From Ignavibacteria bacterium UBA2373 (lineage in GTDB: Bacteria; Bacteroidota; Ignavibacteria; Kapaibacteriales; UBA961): a stretch of DNA of 64,000 nt. Position 1 is the stretch's first letter. Every line of letters begins with the position of its first letter. Shown here piece after piece: positions 38,174 through 47,834 of this stretch. The stretch covers positions 1 to 64,000 of the forward strand of contig DDTD01000070.1 of NCBI GenBank assembly GCA_002344005.1, read 5' to 3'. The translations under genes and the position numbers were made by a program. The notes under the pieces were generated by a model. The model ran no database searches. It was not told the origin of the DNA and worked only from the letters and a program-made list of their open reading frames with translations.

Positions 38174-41100
38174 ATGAAATCACTCCTCATCCTGTGTCTG
38201 CTTTTGTCTGCACAGACATTGTACAGCCAATCTTTGTCACTTTTTGACATTGATGCAAGTAATTTTCCTGTCATGAGAGCAAAATTTTATGCTTTGGATA
38301 GTAATGGTAATCAAATACGTCCTGAATCTAAAGATCTTATACTCAAGGAAAATGGTGTAGAACGAAAGGAAAAGAGTATTTCATGTCCCGCACTGAAGAC
38401 GCCTCAAGCATTATCTTCTGTTCTTGTAATTGATGTCAGTGGTTCTATGCAAGGTTTAAATATAACACTTGCCAAAGCTGCTGCCATTGCATGGGTAAAC
38501 GGATTACCCCTTGGCAAAAGTGAATGTGCAATAGCAAGTTTTGATCATAGTAATTACCTGAATCAGGATTTCACGACGAACCGCGCCAAACTGCTTGGAG
38601 CAATAAACCCTCTTCAGCCACAAGGCGGTACGGATTATGACATGGCACTTCTGAATCCAATGGCAGGTGGCTTATTAGTGAGCAAAAATGGAAAACATCA
38701 AAAAGTGATTGTATTTCTGACTGATGGTCAGGGATCTAATCCGCAGATTAATGCAATCGTAGGTGAAGCCAATCAGCAAAATTGCATCATCTACTGTGTT
38801 ACTCTTGGTATGTCCGCACCGCAAAGTTTGAAAGCTATTGCCGCAGGCACGGGCGGTCAGGTATTCGAAAATGTAACGAGTGTACAAGAAGCCGAAGATG
38901 TGTATAGAAAGATATTACAAGCAGTTCAAGGTAGTGAGCCATGTGAGATAATATGGCAGAGTAGGATTTCTTGTCAGGCGGGAAATACGAATGTGGAGTT
39001 GCAATGGCAAGCACAGAAGGCAACAGATAGCTATCAATCACCACAATCAACCATTGCAAAGTTGGAATTTAATCCGAAAAGTATAAAATTTGCCGACCCA
39101 CAAGTAGGTGTAAGAACGGAGCAGAAAATAACCGTAACAGCAAGGAATGCCGATTTTAATATCACGAATATAACGAGCAATAATGGTGGTTTTGACATCA
39201 CTCCGAAGAATTTCATATTGCCCAACGGTCAAAGTATAGAACTAACGGTAAGCTATACACCTGCAGATAGTGGATTTAATTACTGTAGGTTTGAGATTGA
39301 GAATACTCTCTGTCAAACTCGATTGTATGCGAGTGGCGGATGGAAAGGTAAGAAGCCATTGATACAGACGCTCAAACTCATACACCCCAACGGTGGTGAA
39401 GTCTTTGTTGCGGGTAGTGATACAGTGATAACGTGGGAAGGAATAAGCCCTGATGAGCCGGTGAAATTGGAATACAGTACCAATAATGGAACAAAATGGC
39501 TTACTCTATCGGAGAGTGCAATCGGCTTGAGCTATAATTGGCGAGTACCACGAATAGCGAGTACTCAGTGCTTGGCTCGCGTAACAGCGGCGGCGAAGAG
39601 TGGATCTGAAAATGGAATGGTACCCATCCCTGCGGGAACGTTTCAGATGGGAAATATAGGCACAAATGGTGGTTCGGATGAAACGCCGCTACGAAGCGTC
39701 ACCATCAGCCGAGATTTTCTGATGAGTGCGTATGAAATCACCCAGAAACAATATGAGGAAGTCATGGGAACAAATCCGAGTAATTTTAAGGGTGATTCTC
39801 TACCGGTTGAGACAGTGAGCTGGTATGAAGCCGTTGAGTATTGCAATAAGCTGAGCGAAATTGAGGGTTTAGATAAGTGTTATAGTGGTATAGTATGCGA
39901 TTGGGATGCCACCGGCTACCGTTTGCCAACAGAAGCGGAGTGGGAATATGCGGCAAAGGCAGGCACAACAACAGATTTTTATAATGGTGATTTAACGAAT
40001 CAGGACTGCACGCCCATAGATGCAAACTTGGACAGTATTGGTTGGTATTGCGGAAATGCATACTCTAAAACCCAAGAAGTAGGCAAAAAAGCACCGAATG
40101 ATTTTGGCTTATATGATATGAGCGGTAATGTATGGGAATGGTGCTGGGATTGGTATGCTAACTACACTAGTACACCGGAAACTGACCCTAAGGGACCTAC
40201 TAAGGGACCTACTACGGGCTCTGACCGCGTGATTCGCGGCGGCAGTGGGAAAGACTATGCGTTCAACTGTCGTAGTGCGAATCGCGACTACTACTATGTT
40301 AATAACAGGAGTCTCAACTTAGGTTTTCGTGTTGTTACAGTTGCAAGAAGTCAAACTCAATCCGACATTTCCGATGCGGTTTGGTCAATAGTCTTGCCTT
40401 TGCCTGCCTCGCAAAATGTGGATATGCGTCAATGCCTTGTAGGCAGCAGTAAAGATTCTGTAGTTACAGATTTTGTGCGCAATATTGGTTCATGGAAATT
40501 TAGAGTAGATAGTATCTATTTCCGAGGTGCTGATGCCAATGCTTTTCGACTTGTTTCCGGTGTACCGTCATATAGTGTAGCAGCGAATAATCATCATTTT
40601 GCAGAATTTCGATTTATTCCGCAAAAAATAGGTGTTCACAATGCAGACATTGTGATTATTACTCAAACTGATACTCTTGTGCAAACGATAACGGGTATTG
40701 GTATAGCACCGCAATTACAAATTATGACAACAATAATAGATTTTGGTAAAGTTGAAATTGGAGATGAAAAAATAATCAGTGATACTGTTGTTCTCAAAAA
40801 TATAAGTACTACCTCAATAGATATTATTGACACAAAACAATTATCACCGGATATTGAGCAATTTTCTGTTCTTTCCGGCGATGGTGGATTTACTCTGTCG
40901 CCACAAGAAGAAAGAAAAGTAACATTACGCTTTAAGCCCAAATATGGAGGTAGAACATCCGGTAGAATCGGCTTTGAATATAATGGCACAGGTTCACCGG
41001 CAATTGCACAATTATTTGGAACGGGTATTGGCGGTATTATTACTGTACCTGATGATTCAGGGTATGCCGGTGAGAGAAAAATATTACGTATAATGATGAA

Positions 41101-41701
41101 TAATGTTAAACCCGCAGGTATTGCTTCCATAGCACCAAAGTATGAAGCGACATTACGATTTCAGAATACAATAATGGCTTCAATGATGGGAGTGAACACT
41201 ATAAAAAATGATTCAAATTATGTGACAATACAAGGTACAATAGGTACTAATGCAGAATTAGCACAAATTCCAATCATAGTGGGTTTAGGTAATGTTACGG
41301 AAACGAATATTGATATAGTGCAATTCCGTTTACTTGATGAAAATGGTAAATATGTTGATTATGATTTTGAAACGCAATCAGGCAAATTTACATTACTTGG
41401 TATATGTGAAGAGGGCGGTACACGATTAATAAATCCGGGAAAAGCCACATCCTTGATGCGCATTCATCCGAATCCGAGTAAAGGAATTATGAGTGTTGAT
41501 CTTGAATTAATCGAACAAGGTTTGACAAAAGTACGGATAATTGATATACAAGGTAATGTGATGGTAGAGCGAGAACTTATTGATGCTATCGGTTCAACAA
41601 CAGTTATATTTGACATGGAAAAATATGGCGCGGGTGTGTATTATATCGAAGTGCGCACGCCGACAATTGTTCGTAAAGAAAAAATAATGATTGAAAAATA
41701 A
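38174..41701 (+). CDS. VWA-FGE-ASH modular surface protein with internal variable region, T9SS
   Basis: A 1175-residue exported protein; ATG 38174 follows AATAGGAATAAAT. Domains: signal peptide (1-19), VWA (about 79-252) with MIDAS DVSGSM, ASH (about 292-390), Ig-like (about 399-475), FGE/C-type-lectin fold (about 482-722; AGTFQMGN, YRLPTEAEWEYAAKAG, DRVIRGGSG), two ASH domains (about 733-952), a cohesin-like segment (about 954-1072) and T9SS sorting domain (about 1089-1175). It equals the first two genes of the locus joined in frame: after GFRVV it runs straight into VARSQTQSDIS, the start of the mature 31801 protein. Residues 692-716 are the hypervariable segment. A 12-bp tandem duplication (GPTK) lies just before it. 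Confidence 0.9.
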   Translation: MKSLLILCLLLSAQTLYSQSLSLFDIDASNFPVMRAKFYALDSNGNQIRPESKDLILKENGVERKEKSISCPALKTPQALSSVLVIDVSGSMQGLNITLAKAAAIAWVNGLPLGKSECAIASFDHSNYLNQDFTTNRAKLLGAINPLQPQGGTDYDMALLNPMAGGLLVSKNGKHQKVIVFLTDGQGSNPQINAIVGEANQQNCIIYCVTLGMSAPQSLKAIAAGTGGQVFENVTSVQEAEDVYRKILQAVQGSEPCEIIWQSRISCQAGNTNVELQWQAQKATDSYQSPQSTIAKLEFNPKSIKFADPQVGVRTEQKITVTARNADFNITNITSNNGGFDITPKNFILPNGQSIELTVSYTPADSGFNYCRFEIENTLCQTRLYASGGWKGKKPLIQTLKLIHPNGGEVFVAGSDTVITWEGISPDEPVKLEYSTNNGTKWLTLSESAIGLSYNWRVPRIASTQCLARVTAAAKSGSENGMVPIPAGTFQMGNIGTNGGSDETPLRSVTISRDFLMSAYEITQKQYEEVMGTNPSNFKGDSLPVETVSWYEAVEYCNKLSEIEGLDKCYSGIVCDWDATGYRLPTEAEWEYAAKAGTTTDFYNGDLTNQDCTPIDANLDSIGWYCGNAYSKTQEVGKKAPNDFGLYDMSGNVWEWCWDWYANYTSTPETDPKGPTKGPTTGSDRVIRGGSGKDYAFNCRSANRDYYYVNNRSLNLGFRVVTVARSQTQSDISDAVWSIVLPLPASQNVDMRQCLVGSSKDSVVTDFVRNIGSWKFRVDSIYFRGADANAFRLVSGVPSYSVAANNHHFAEFRFIPQKIGVHNADIVIITQTDTLVQTITGIGIAPQLQIMTTIIDFGKVEIGDEKIISDTVVLKNISTTSIDIIDTKQLSPDIEQFSVLSGDGGFTLSPQEERKVTLRFKPKYGGRTSGRIGFEYNGTGSPAIAQLFGTGIGGIITVPDDSGYAGERKILRIMMNNVKPAGIASIAPKYEATLRFQNTIMASMMGVNTIKNDSNYVTIQGTIGTNAELAQIPIIVGLGNVTETNIDIVQFRLLDENGKYVDYDFETQSGKFTLLGICEEGGTRLINPGKATSLMRIHPNPSKGIMSVDLELIEQGLTKVRIIDIQGNVMVERELIDAIGSTTVIFDMEKYGAGVYYIEVRTPTIVRKEKIMIEK
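40247..40319 (+). other. Candidate DGR variable region (VR2), inside the ORF
   Basis: Aligns gap-free with 31514-31586; 16 of 25 codons differ, all nonsynonymous, within nearly invariant flanks. Several codons read AAC, AAT, TAC, TAT or GAC, close to the AAY-rich sequence typical of DGR templates. Unlike the usual 3'-terminal position, this VR is followed by more than 450 further codons. Confidence 0.66.
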
Positions 41702-41718
41702 TAATGATAGGAAAAAAT

Positions 41719-43866
41719 ATGAAAAAAATGATGATGATTCTGTTGTTGCTCCCTTGTTTATTGTATGCACAACAAGAACCGAGAAATCGTTATGGTATTA
41801 TTGCAGGATATTCCCTTAATACACATACTTCTGATTTTAAACGATTACCGGATTGCCCCAGTTGCTCTCCCGGATATAAAGAAGGAAGCGGAAGCGGACT
41901 CTATGGCGGCATCATGATGGATATACCATTATCCGCAGGATTATTTCTTTCAGGAAGACTCGCATATCATGATATGAGCGGTACATTGCGCAGTACAGAA
42001 AAGACCACCATTATTGTGGGAGGTATTTCAACCGATGGTGCTTTTGAGCATACATTGGAATCCACGCTTGGTATCATTGGTTTTGAGCCGTCAATAGGTA
42101 TGACATTATTTGATAATATTCGAGGTAATATTGGATTTACTGCATCATATTTATTGACAAAAGAGTATGCACAAGTAGAAACCATTGTTCAACCTGCTGA
42201 ATTTGGAACTTTTCTTAATCCTGATGGCACAGACAGCCGTTCACGTCAACGTAATGTTTTTTCCGGCACATTACAAGAAGCAAATACCTTGTTATTATTC
42301 GCCCCCGTTATATCTTTATCCTATCTTATGCCTTTGAATAAAGAGGAAACATTTTATTTACAACCGGAACTTCGTTATTCTTTAGGTTTGAGTAATATAG
42401 TCAATGATCAATTGGTAAATTCATGGAAAGTACATGCGCTTGCATTTGGTATAGGGCTTTCTTATTCACCGCGCTCCACACCACCGAAGCAAGAAAAATA
42501 TTTTAAAGACTATAGGATTGATACTGTACGTGTGGAAAAAGAGATTGCGGCAAATTCATATAGTCGTGGTATGGAAAAACAATCAATCGAAACATCGGAA
42601 AATGATGCAGAAATTCTGAACACAACAATAGTCCGCCGTATTGATACTCTTTTCATCAAAAAAAATTATGCTCTTCAAGGAAGCATTATTGCACTTGGCA
42701 TTGATGCAGCGGGCAATGAAGTGCAAAATCCTCAATTCATCATCGAGGAATATATCTCCAATAGATTAGATCCGCTTCTTCCTTATATCTTTTTTGATGA
42801 TAATTCCGATATTTTGCCTCAGCGATATTCACAATTACAAAAAAATCAAACTTCAGCTTTTTCTATTGATGGATTGTATCGCTCAACGACCTTAGAATTA
42901 TATTATCATTTGCTGAATATTATCGGTAAGCGTATGACAGAACAGACAAAAGCAACAATGACGCTTGTCGGGTGTAATGCCGATCAGGGTGCCGAAAAAG
43001 GCAATGAGGAATTGTCAAAAAACAGAGCTTCTACAGTAAAAAATTATTTGGTAAATGTTTGGAATATTGATGAAAGCCGAATACAAATTCAATCGCGTAC
43101 TTTGCCGCAAAAAGCATCCACACCGCTTAATGAACCGGATAAAATAGCTGAAAATCGAAGAGTAGAGATATATTCGGATAATCCAAAAATTATGGAGCCG
43201 ATATTTATTGAGAAAATAGATAGAAGTGCAAATCCTCCTACTGCACGTTTTAAAATTTCTGCACAAACGGATGCTCCTTTAGTGTCGTGGAAGGTTCAAT
43301 CATATCAGAAAGTTCAAACACAATATACATTCACACAAATAGGTACGGCTCCCATGCCCTCTTACATTGATTGGGTTTTGGCGCAAGATCAAAAAACAAT
43401 TCCTCAGTCTGAAGAAAAACTCATAAGTGAATTATTCATTGAAGATAGCAAAGGTAACGTAAAAAATATTAAAGCCAATGATCTGAATATTACAGTCAAA
43501 ACAATACAGGAAAAACGCATAGAAAAACAAGGTGATTATGAAATTGAGAGATTCAGCTTAATATTATTTGATTTTGATAAATCATCTATCGAAGGAAATA
43601 ATAAAGGAATAATTGATTTTATTAAAGGACGTATAAAAGAAAATTCGCAGATAGAAATTCTTGGATATACGGACCGAACGGGAAGTGTTGATTATAATCA
43701 AAAACTCTCATTGTCACGTGCATCTTCCGTTAAGCAGGCACTTGCAAAAAATGATGCTGTTGTTAAGGGTGTAGGAAATGCAGAATTACTCTTTAATAAT
43801 GATATTCCCGAAGGTAGATTTTATTGTCGTACTGTCAATATTGTTGTTAAAACACCGGTTCAATAA
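41719..43866 (+). CDS. Outer-membrane barrel protein with two OmpA-like domains
   Basis: A 715-residue protein with signal peptide (MKKMMMILLLLPCLLYAQ), an N-terminal outer-membrane beta-barrel (about 20-250) and two OmpA/MotB-like regions: one around 380-495 (VGCNADQGAEKGNEELSKNR ... RVEIY) and one around 600-715 (LILFDFDKSSIEG, LGYTDRTGSVDYNQKLSLSR). The second retains the peptidoglycan-binding D and R residues. It is 17 bp behind the last modular T9SS gene with a similar ribosome site, so probably the last gene of that operon, where it could anchor the surface complex to peptidoglycan. ATG 41719 is preferred to one 15 bp upstream. Confidence 0.85.
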   Translation: MKKMMMILLLLPCLLYAQQEPRNRYGIIAGYSLNTHTSDFKRLPDCPSCSPGYKEGSGSGLYGGIMMDIPLSAGLFLSGRLAYHDMSGTLRSTEKTTIIVGGISTDGAFEHTLESTLGIIGFEPSIGMTLFDNIRGNIGFTASYLLTKEYAQVETIVQPAEFGTFLNPDGTDSRSRQRNVFSGTLQEANTLLLFAPVISLSYLMPLNKEETFYLQPELRYSLGLSNIVNDQLVNSWKVHALAFGIGLSYSPRSTPPKQEKYFKDYRIDTVRVEKEIAANSYSRGMEKQSIETSENDAEILNTTIVRRIDTLFIKKNYALQGSIIALGIDAAGNEVQNPQFIIEEYISNRLDPLLPYIFFDDNSDILPQRYSQLQKNQTSAFSIDGLYRSTTLELYYHLLNIIGKRMTEQTKATMTLVGCNADQGAEKGNEELSKNRASTVKNYLVNVWNIDESRIQIQSRTLPQKASTPLNEPDKIAENRRVEIYSDNPKIMEPIFIEKIDRSANPPTARFKISAQTDAPLVSWKVQSYQKVQTQYTFTQIGTAPMPSYIDWVLAQDQKTIPQSEEKLISELFIEDSKGNVKNIKANDLNITVKTIQEKRIEKQGDYEIERFSLILFDFDKSSIEGNNKGIIDFIKGRIKENSQIEILGYTDRTGSVDYNQKLSLSRASSVKQALAKNDAVVKGVGNAELLFNNDIPEGRFYCRTVNIVVKTPVQ

Positions 43867-44093
43867 TGGTATCAGCTAATTATTTTGCTCTGAATAATAA
43901 AGATTAAGGGCTGCTTTTTGTAATGAGCAATGGTAAGGAGTGTATAAACCAAAAAATCTACGAAGATATGTGTATGATGGATACGCACACTAAAATATTT
44001 CAAGCAATATTGCGGACTTCCTTTGCTCGTAGGCATACGATATTATGGTAAAGTTTCGTATCTTTAGATACCAAATGTTTTTAAGGTACAGTA

Positions 44094-47000
44094 ATGAACA
44101 CACAAACAAGAATGAATGATATTGCGGTGCGTCTTGCGGGATTATTACCGTTTGAGTATGTTGCGGATAAACAGTATGTGATAGTGAGCGAAGCTTTACG
44201 CGAAGCTTTGAAGCTACAATATTCTGAGATTCAATTTTCGGAATTTAAGCAACTTTTTACTCCTTTATCAGCACGATTATTGGAAGAATCGTTTTCAATT
44301 CCGGAAAATCAACCCCATTCTTTACAACTTGTCTTACAAAACCGACAAACGCTTATACTCAACTATGCAAAAGAGGGTACATCTCTTGTCGGTTATATTA
44401 TTCTTCATGACTTTACGCATTATTCCCTCAACACACCATGCTGCACAAAACCGAGAATAGAAGATTATGGAGAGTTGTTCCGTACCTTAGGGCAGATAGT
44501 GTGGGTAATGTCGCCCGACATGTCTTCATTATTGTATGTGAGTGATGCCGTTATTGATACTTTGGGCTATACGCCGGATGAATTGTATCATAATTTCGAT
44601 TTCTTATTCGGCTGTATAGTACCCGAAGATAAAGATGGATTAGCCAAAGTAATGTCAGAGATTCCCAATGAAGGGATTTCAAATTTTATGTACAGAATTT
44701 TCCACAAATCCGGAAAAATTCAGTGGTTGAAAATGGATGCATGGGCAGAAAAAAATCTTGTTGGAGAAACTATCGTGTTACGTGGGATTATGCAAGATAT
44801 TACCAATGAAAAAAACAATGAAAAACTTATTGAAATACAGAGAGATACTTTCCGTGATTTGACTATAAATGTTCCGGGTGTTATTTATCAATGGTATGAA
44901 AAAAGTAATGGCGATTATGGTTTTACGTTTGTAAGTCCCAAACTAAAAGAAATATTTGACATAGAATCCGATGAAATGAATGTTGTTGCAGAACGTATTC
45001 ACCCCGACGATAAAGAACGATGGCGAGAAAGCATAGAAGAATCGAAAAGAAATCATACATCGTGGAATTTTGAAGGAAGACTATTATATCCGGACGGCAG
45101 TATTAAATGGTGGCAAGGAAAATCCGTTATATTTCGTCGTAATGACGAAGAAATAGTGTATAATGGGATTATGCTTGATATCACCGAAAAAGTTAAAAAT
45201 TTGGAATTTGTAGAGCAACAACAAAGAAAATTAGAGAGTATTCGGCTTGGTGCAAATATAGGAACATGGGAATTGGATATTGCTTCGGGTAAAACTGTTT
45301 GGAGCGATGAAGTCTATGCGATTCATGAAGTTCCCTTTGATTTTGATCATAATGCCGTCAATGGTATAGAATTTTATCATCCTGATTATCGCCCTTTTAT
45401 TTCTGAAGCTATTCAAAAGACTATAAATGAAGGTTTACCTTTTGATGTTGTGTGTATGTTTATTACTGCAAAAGGTAATCATAGATGGGTGCGAAGTACC
45501 GGCAAACGTATTGGCGATAAAGTGATAGGAAGTTTTCAAGATATTACGGATATTCAAGAGCGTGAGTTAATGTTTGAAGGCATTTTCAATTCTACTATCT
45601 CATTGCTTGGCTTCTTGAATACTAATGGTATTCTTTTAGAAGTAAATAATACCGCGCTTACATTAAGTGGTATTGAAAGAAACGATGTTGTCGGCACATA
45701 TTTTTGGGATTTTCCTTGGTGGCAAATTTCTGAGCAAACTCGTCAAGAACTGATATCACAATTCAAAAAAGCAGTTGCAGGCGAACAAGTAGTTTATGAA
45801 GTGGAAATTGCGATTGCAGATAATCGTACATCAACAATTATATTTAGTTTAAGACCTATATTTGATGAGCAAGGCAAAGTTGTCTATGTTATTCCCGAAG
45901 GTCGTCCCGTTGATGATGTCGTGGAAGCCAGAGATCGCTTTAAATCTGTGCTTGAAGGCACAAATGTAGGTACATGGGAATGGAATATACAAACAGGTGA
46001 AACAATATTTAATGAACGTTGGGCTGAAATTATCGGTTATACACTTGAGGAATTGTCCCCAATATCTATTGAGACATGGATAAAGTTCGGACATCCTGAG
46101 GATTTAGAAAAATCCGGTGAATTATTACGACAGCATTTTGAAGGCGAAAAAGATTATTATGAATGCGAAGCACGAATGAAGCATAAAAATGGGCAATGGA
46201 TATGGGTATTGGATCGTGGTAAGGTATCTAAATGGACAGCCGACGGTAAACCTTTACTTATGTCCGGCACACATCAAGATGTCACGGAAAGAAAGCAATA
46301 TCAGAGCGAACTGATTTCGGCAAAAAGTGCAGCAGAAAAAGCAAATTTGGCAAAAAGTATTTTCTTGTCTAATATGTCCCATGAATTGCGCACGCCGTTA
46401 AATGCAATCCTTGGCTTTGCGCAAATACTTCTTGCAGATAAATCATTGTTGCCGAAACACTCTGAATATATACGCACAATGTATCAAAGTGGCGTGCATT
46501 TACTGCGAATTTTGAATGATATACTTGATATTTCAAAAATTGAAGCCGGTAAAATGATATTGGAATATGTGGAGTTTTCTGTCTATGACTTAATTCGTGA
46601 TATTGAAAGTATGTTCCAAATTTCATGTAAACAAAAAAAAATTCAATGTAAGGTCAATATTCAAAAAGATCTGCCCTCCAGATTTTTTGGTGATGAAAAG
46701 CGGTTGCGTCAAGTATTGGTTAATCTGATTGGCAATGCCGTAAAATTTACGGAACATGGCATTGTTTCTTTACAACTTGAATTTCAACAGCTCAATGAAC
46801 AAAAATATGCACTTCATTTTTCCATTAAAGACACAGGAAAGGGAATTCCTAAAGATCAAATACCGCTCATCACGCAACCATTTTATCAGATTGATGCTTT
46901 GAGTAATGAAGGTACCGGTTTGGGTTTATCTATTTGTACACAGATTTTACAAATGATGAATTCGAGTTTACTTATTGAAAGCGAAGAAGGCATTGGCTCT

Positions 47001-47765
47001 ATATTTTCATTTACTGTGATTTTACAAGCAATGCACAGTAAAGTTCCTACGCAAGATGTCTATACTGTGGAATCGCATAAATTCAAAGATAAATATCCGC
47101 AATTGCCTACGATTATTATTGCCGATGATGTGGAGAGTAATCGCTTTTTCTTAACATCATTGTTAAAAAGTAAGGGATATATTTGTTATCAAGCTGAAAA
47201 CGGTGCAGACGCTTTCGCTATGTTCATGACCTATAAGCCCAAAGAAATACTCTTGGATATTGTGATGCCGATCATGGATGGTGTGGAATGTGCAAAAAAA
47301 ATCAGAGAATATTGTGCAAATAATGATATTGCACAGCCATTCATCACAGCCGTTACTGCGGGAATTATTGGCGCCTTACCTCAAGAAGCCGACAATGATT
47401 ATAGCGTTTTTGATGCGATAATTCACAAACCCATAGATGTGAAAGAACTTTGGACATTGTTACAAAATAATTCTATTAATTATTCCGGTAATTTTGGAAC
47501 CTCATCTGTGCAACAACTATTAATCCCTGTTACTCCAATGGATTATGATGAATTTTTGGTGCTTCGTCAATCACCATATTTTTCAGAAGATATTGCGGAG
47601 TCTATAGAGTTTCAAGAATTTGAAGATTGCATACGACTCATAGAAAACCTTCATATACCGGATGATGCCCCCGACAAACAATTATGGATGAAGGTCATTG
47701 ATTATGCAAAAAATCAAGATGCTTTTTTCTTTGTGAAACTTTCAGCTTTATTTATGAAGGAATAG
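44094..47765 (+). CDS. Multi-PAS hybrid sensor histidine kinase
   Basis: A 1223-residue cytosolic hybrid kinase without obvious membrane helices. About five PAS domains (near 128, 251, 379, 491 and 613, each followed by PAC-like strands such as VLRGIMQDITNEKN), HisKA with H763 (SNMSHELRTPLNAILGF), HATPase with N box IGNAVKFTEHG near 880 and GTGLGLSIC near 940, then a receiver domain (about 1003-1125) with phospho-acceptor D1055 (LLDIVMPIMDG). A short C-terminal helical tail follows. The signal sensed is unknown. A GTATCT-tt-AGATAC inverted repeat at 44058-44071, 23 bp upstream, may be a regulator site. The next two-component genes lie at 61295-64000. Confidence 0.92.
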   Translation: MNTQTRMNDIAVRLAGLLPFEYVADKQYVIVSEALREALKLQYSEIQFSEFKQLFTPLSARLLEESFSIPENQPHSLQLVLQNRQTLILNYAKEGTSLVGYIILHDFTHYSLNTPCCTKPRIEDYGELFRTLGQIVWVMSPDMSSLLYVSDAVIDTLGYTPDELYHNFDFLFGCIVPEDKDGLAKVMSEIPNEGISNFMYRIFHKSGKIQWLKMDAWAEKNLVGETIVLRGIMQDITNEKNNEKLIEIQRDTFRDLTINVPGVIYQWYEKSNGDYGFTFVSPKLKEIFDIESDEMNVVAERIHPDDKERWRESIEESKRNHTSWNFEGRLLYPDGSIKWWQGKSVIFRRNDEEIVYNGIMLDITEKVKNLEFVEQQQRKLESIRLGANIGTWELDIASGKTVWSDEVYAIHEVPFDFDHNAVNGIEFYHPDYRPFISEAIQKTINEGLPFDVVCMFITAKGNHRWVRSTGKRIGDKVIGSFQDITDIQERELMFEGIFNSTISLLGFLNTNGILLEVNNTALTLSGIERNDVVGTYFWDFPWWQISEQTRQELISQFKKAVAGEQVVYEVEIAIADNRTSTIIFSLRPIFDEQGKVVYVIPEGRPVDDVVEARDRFKSVLEGTNVGTWEWNIQTGETIFNERWAEIIGYTLEELSPISIETWIKFGHPEDLEKSGELLRQHFEGEKDYYECEARMKHKNGQWIWVLDRGKVSKWTADGKPLLMSGTHQDVTERKQYQSELISAKSAAEKANLAKSIFLSNMSHELRTPLNAILGFAQILLADKSLLPKHSEYIRTMYQSGVHLLRILNDILDISKIEAGKMILEYVEFSVYDLIRDIESMFQISCKQKKIQCKVNIQKDLPSRFFGDEKRLRQVLVNLIGNAVKFTEHGIVSLQLEFQQLNEQKYALHFSIKDTGKGIPKDQIPLITQPFYQIDALSNEGTGLGLSICTQILQMMNSSLLIESEEGIGSIFSFTVILQAMHSKVPTQDVYTVESHKFKDKYPQLPTIIIADDVESNRFFLTSLLKSKGYICYQAENGADAFAMFMTYKPKEILLDIVMPIMDGVECAKKIREYCANNDIAQPFITAVTAGIIGALPQEADNDYSVFDAIIHKPIDVKELWTLLQNNSINYSGNFGTSSVQQLLIPVTPMDYDEFLVLRQSPYFSEDIAESIEFQEFEDCIRLIENLHIPDDAPDKQLWMKVIDYAKNQDAFFFVKLSALFMKE

Positions 47766-47767
47766 TA

Positions 47768-47808
47768 AAAAAAAGGCACATTACCATTATATGGCAATGC
47801 GCCTTTTA
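47768..47808. terminator. Bidirectional terminator between convergent genes
   Basis: AAAAGGCACATTACCAT ... ATGGCAATGCGCCTTTT with A and T tracts on either side, between the hybrid kinase and dsbD stops. It can serve both strands. Confidence 0.85.
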
Positions 47809-47834
47809 AATGAATACAGCGATTGTTCTATAGT

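Noticed and set aside
29393..41701. DGR reverse transcriptase or template repeat inside the window
   Set aside because: No protein with RT motifs was found among the coding frames, and the conserved word around the variable segments appears only at the two variable sites as far as I could read.
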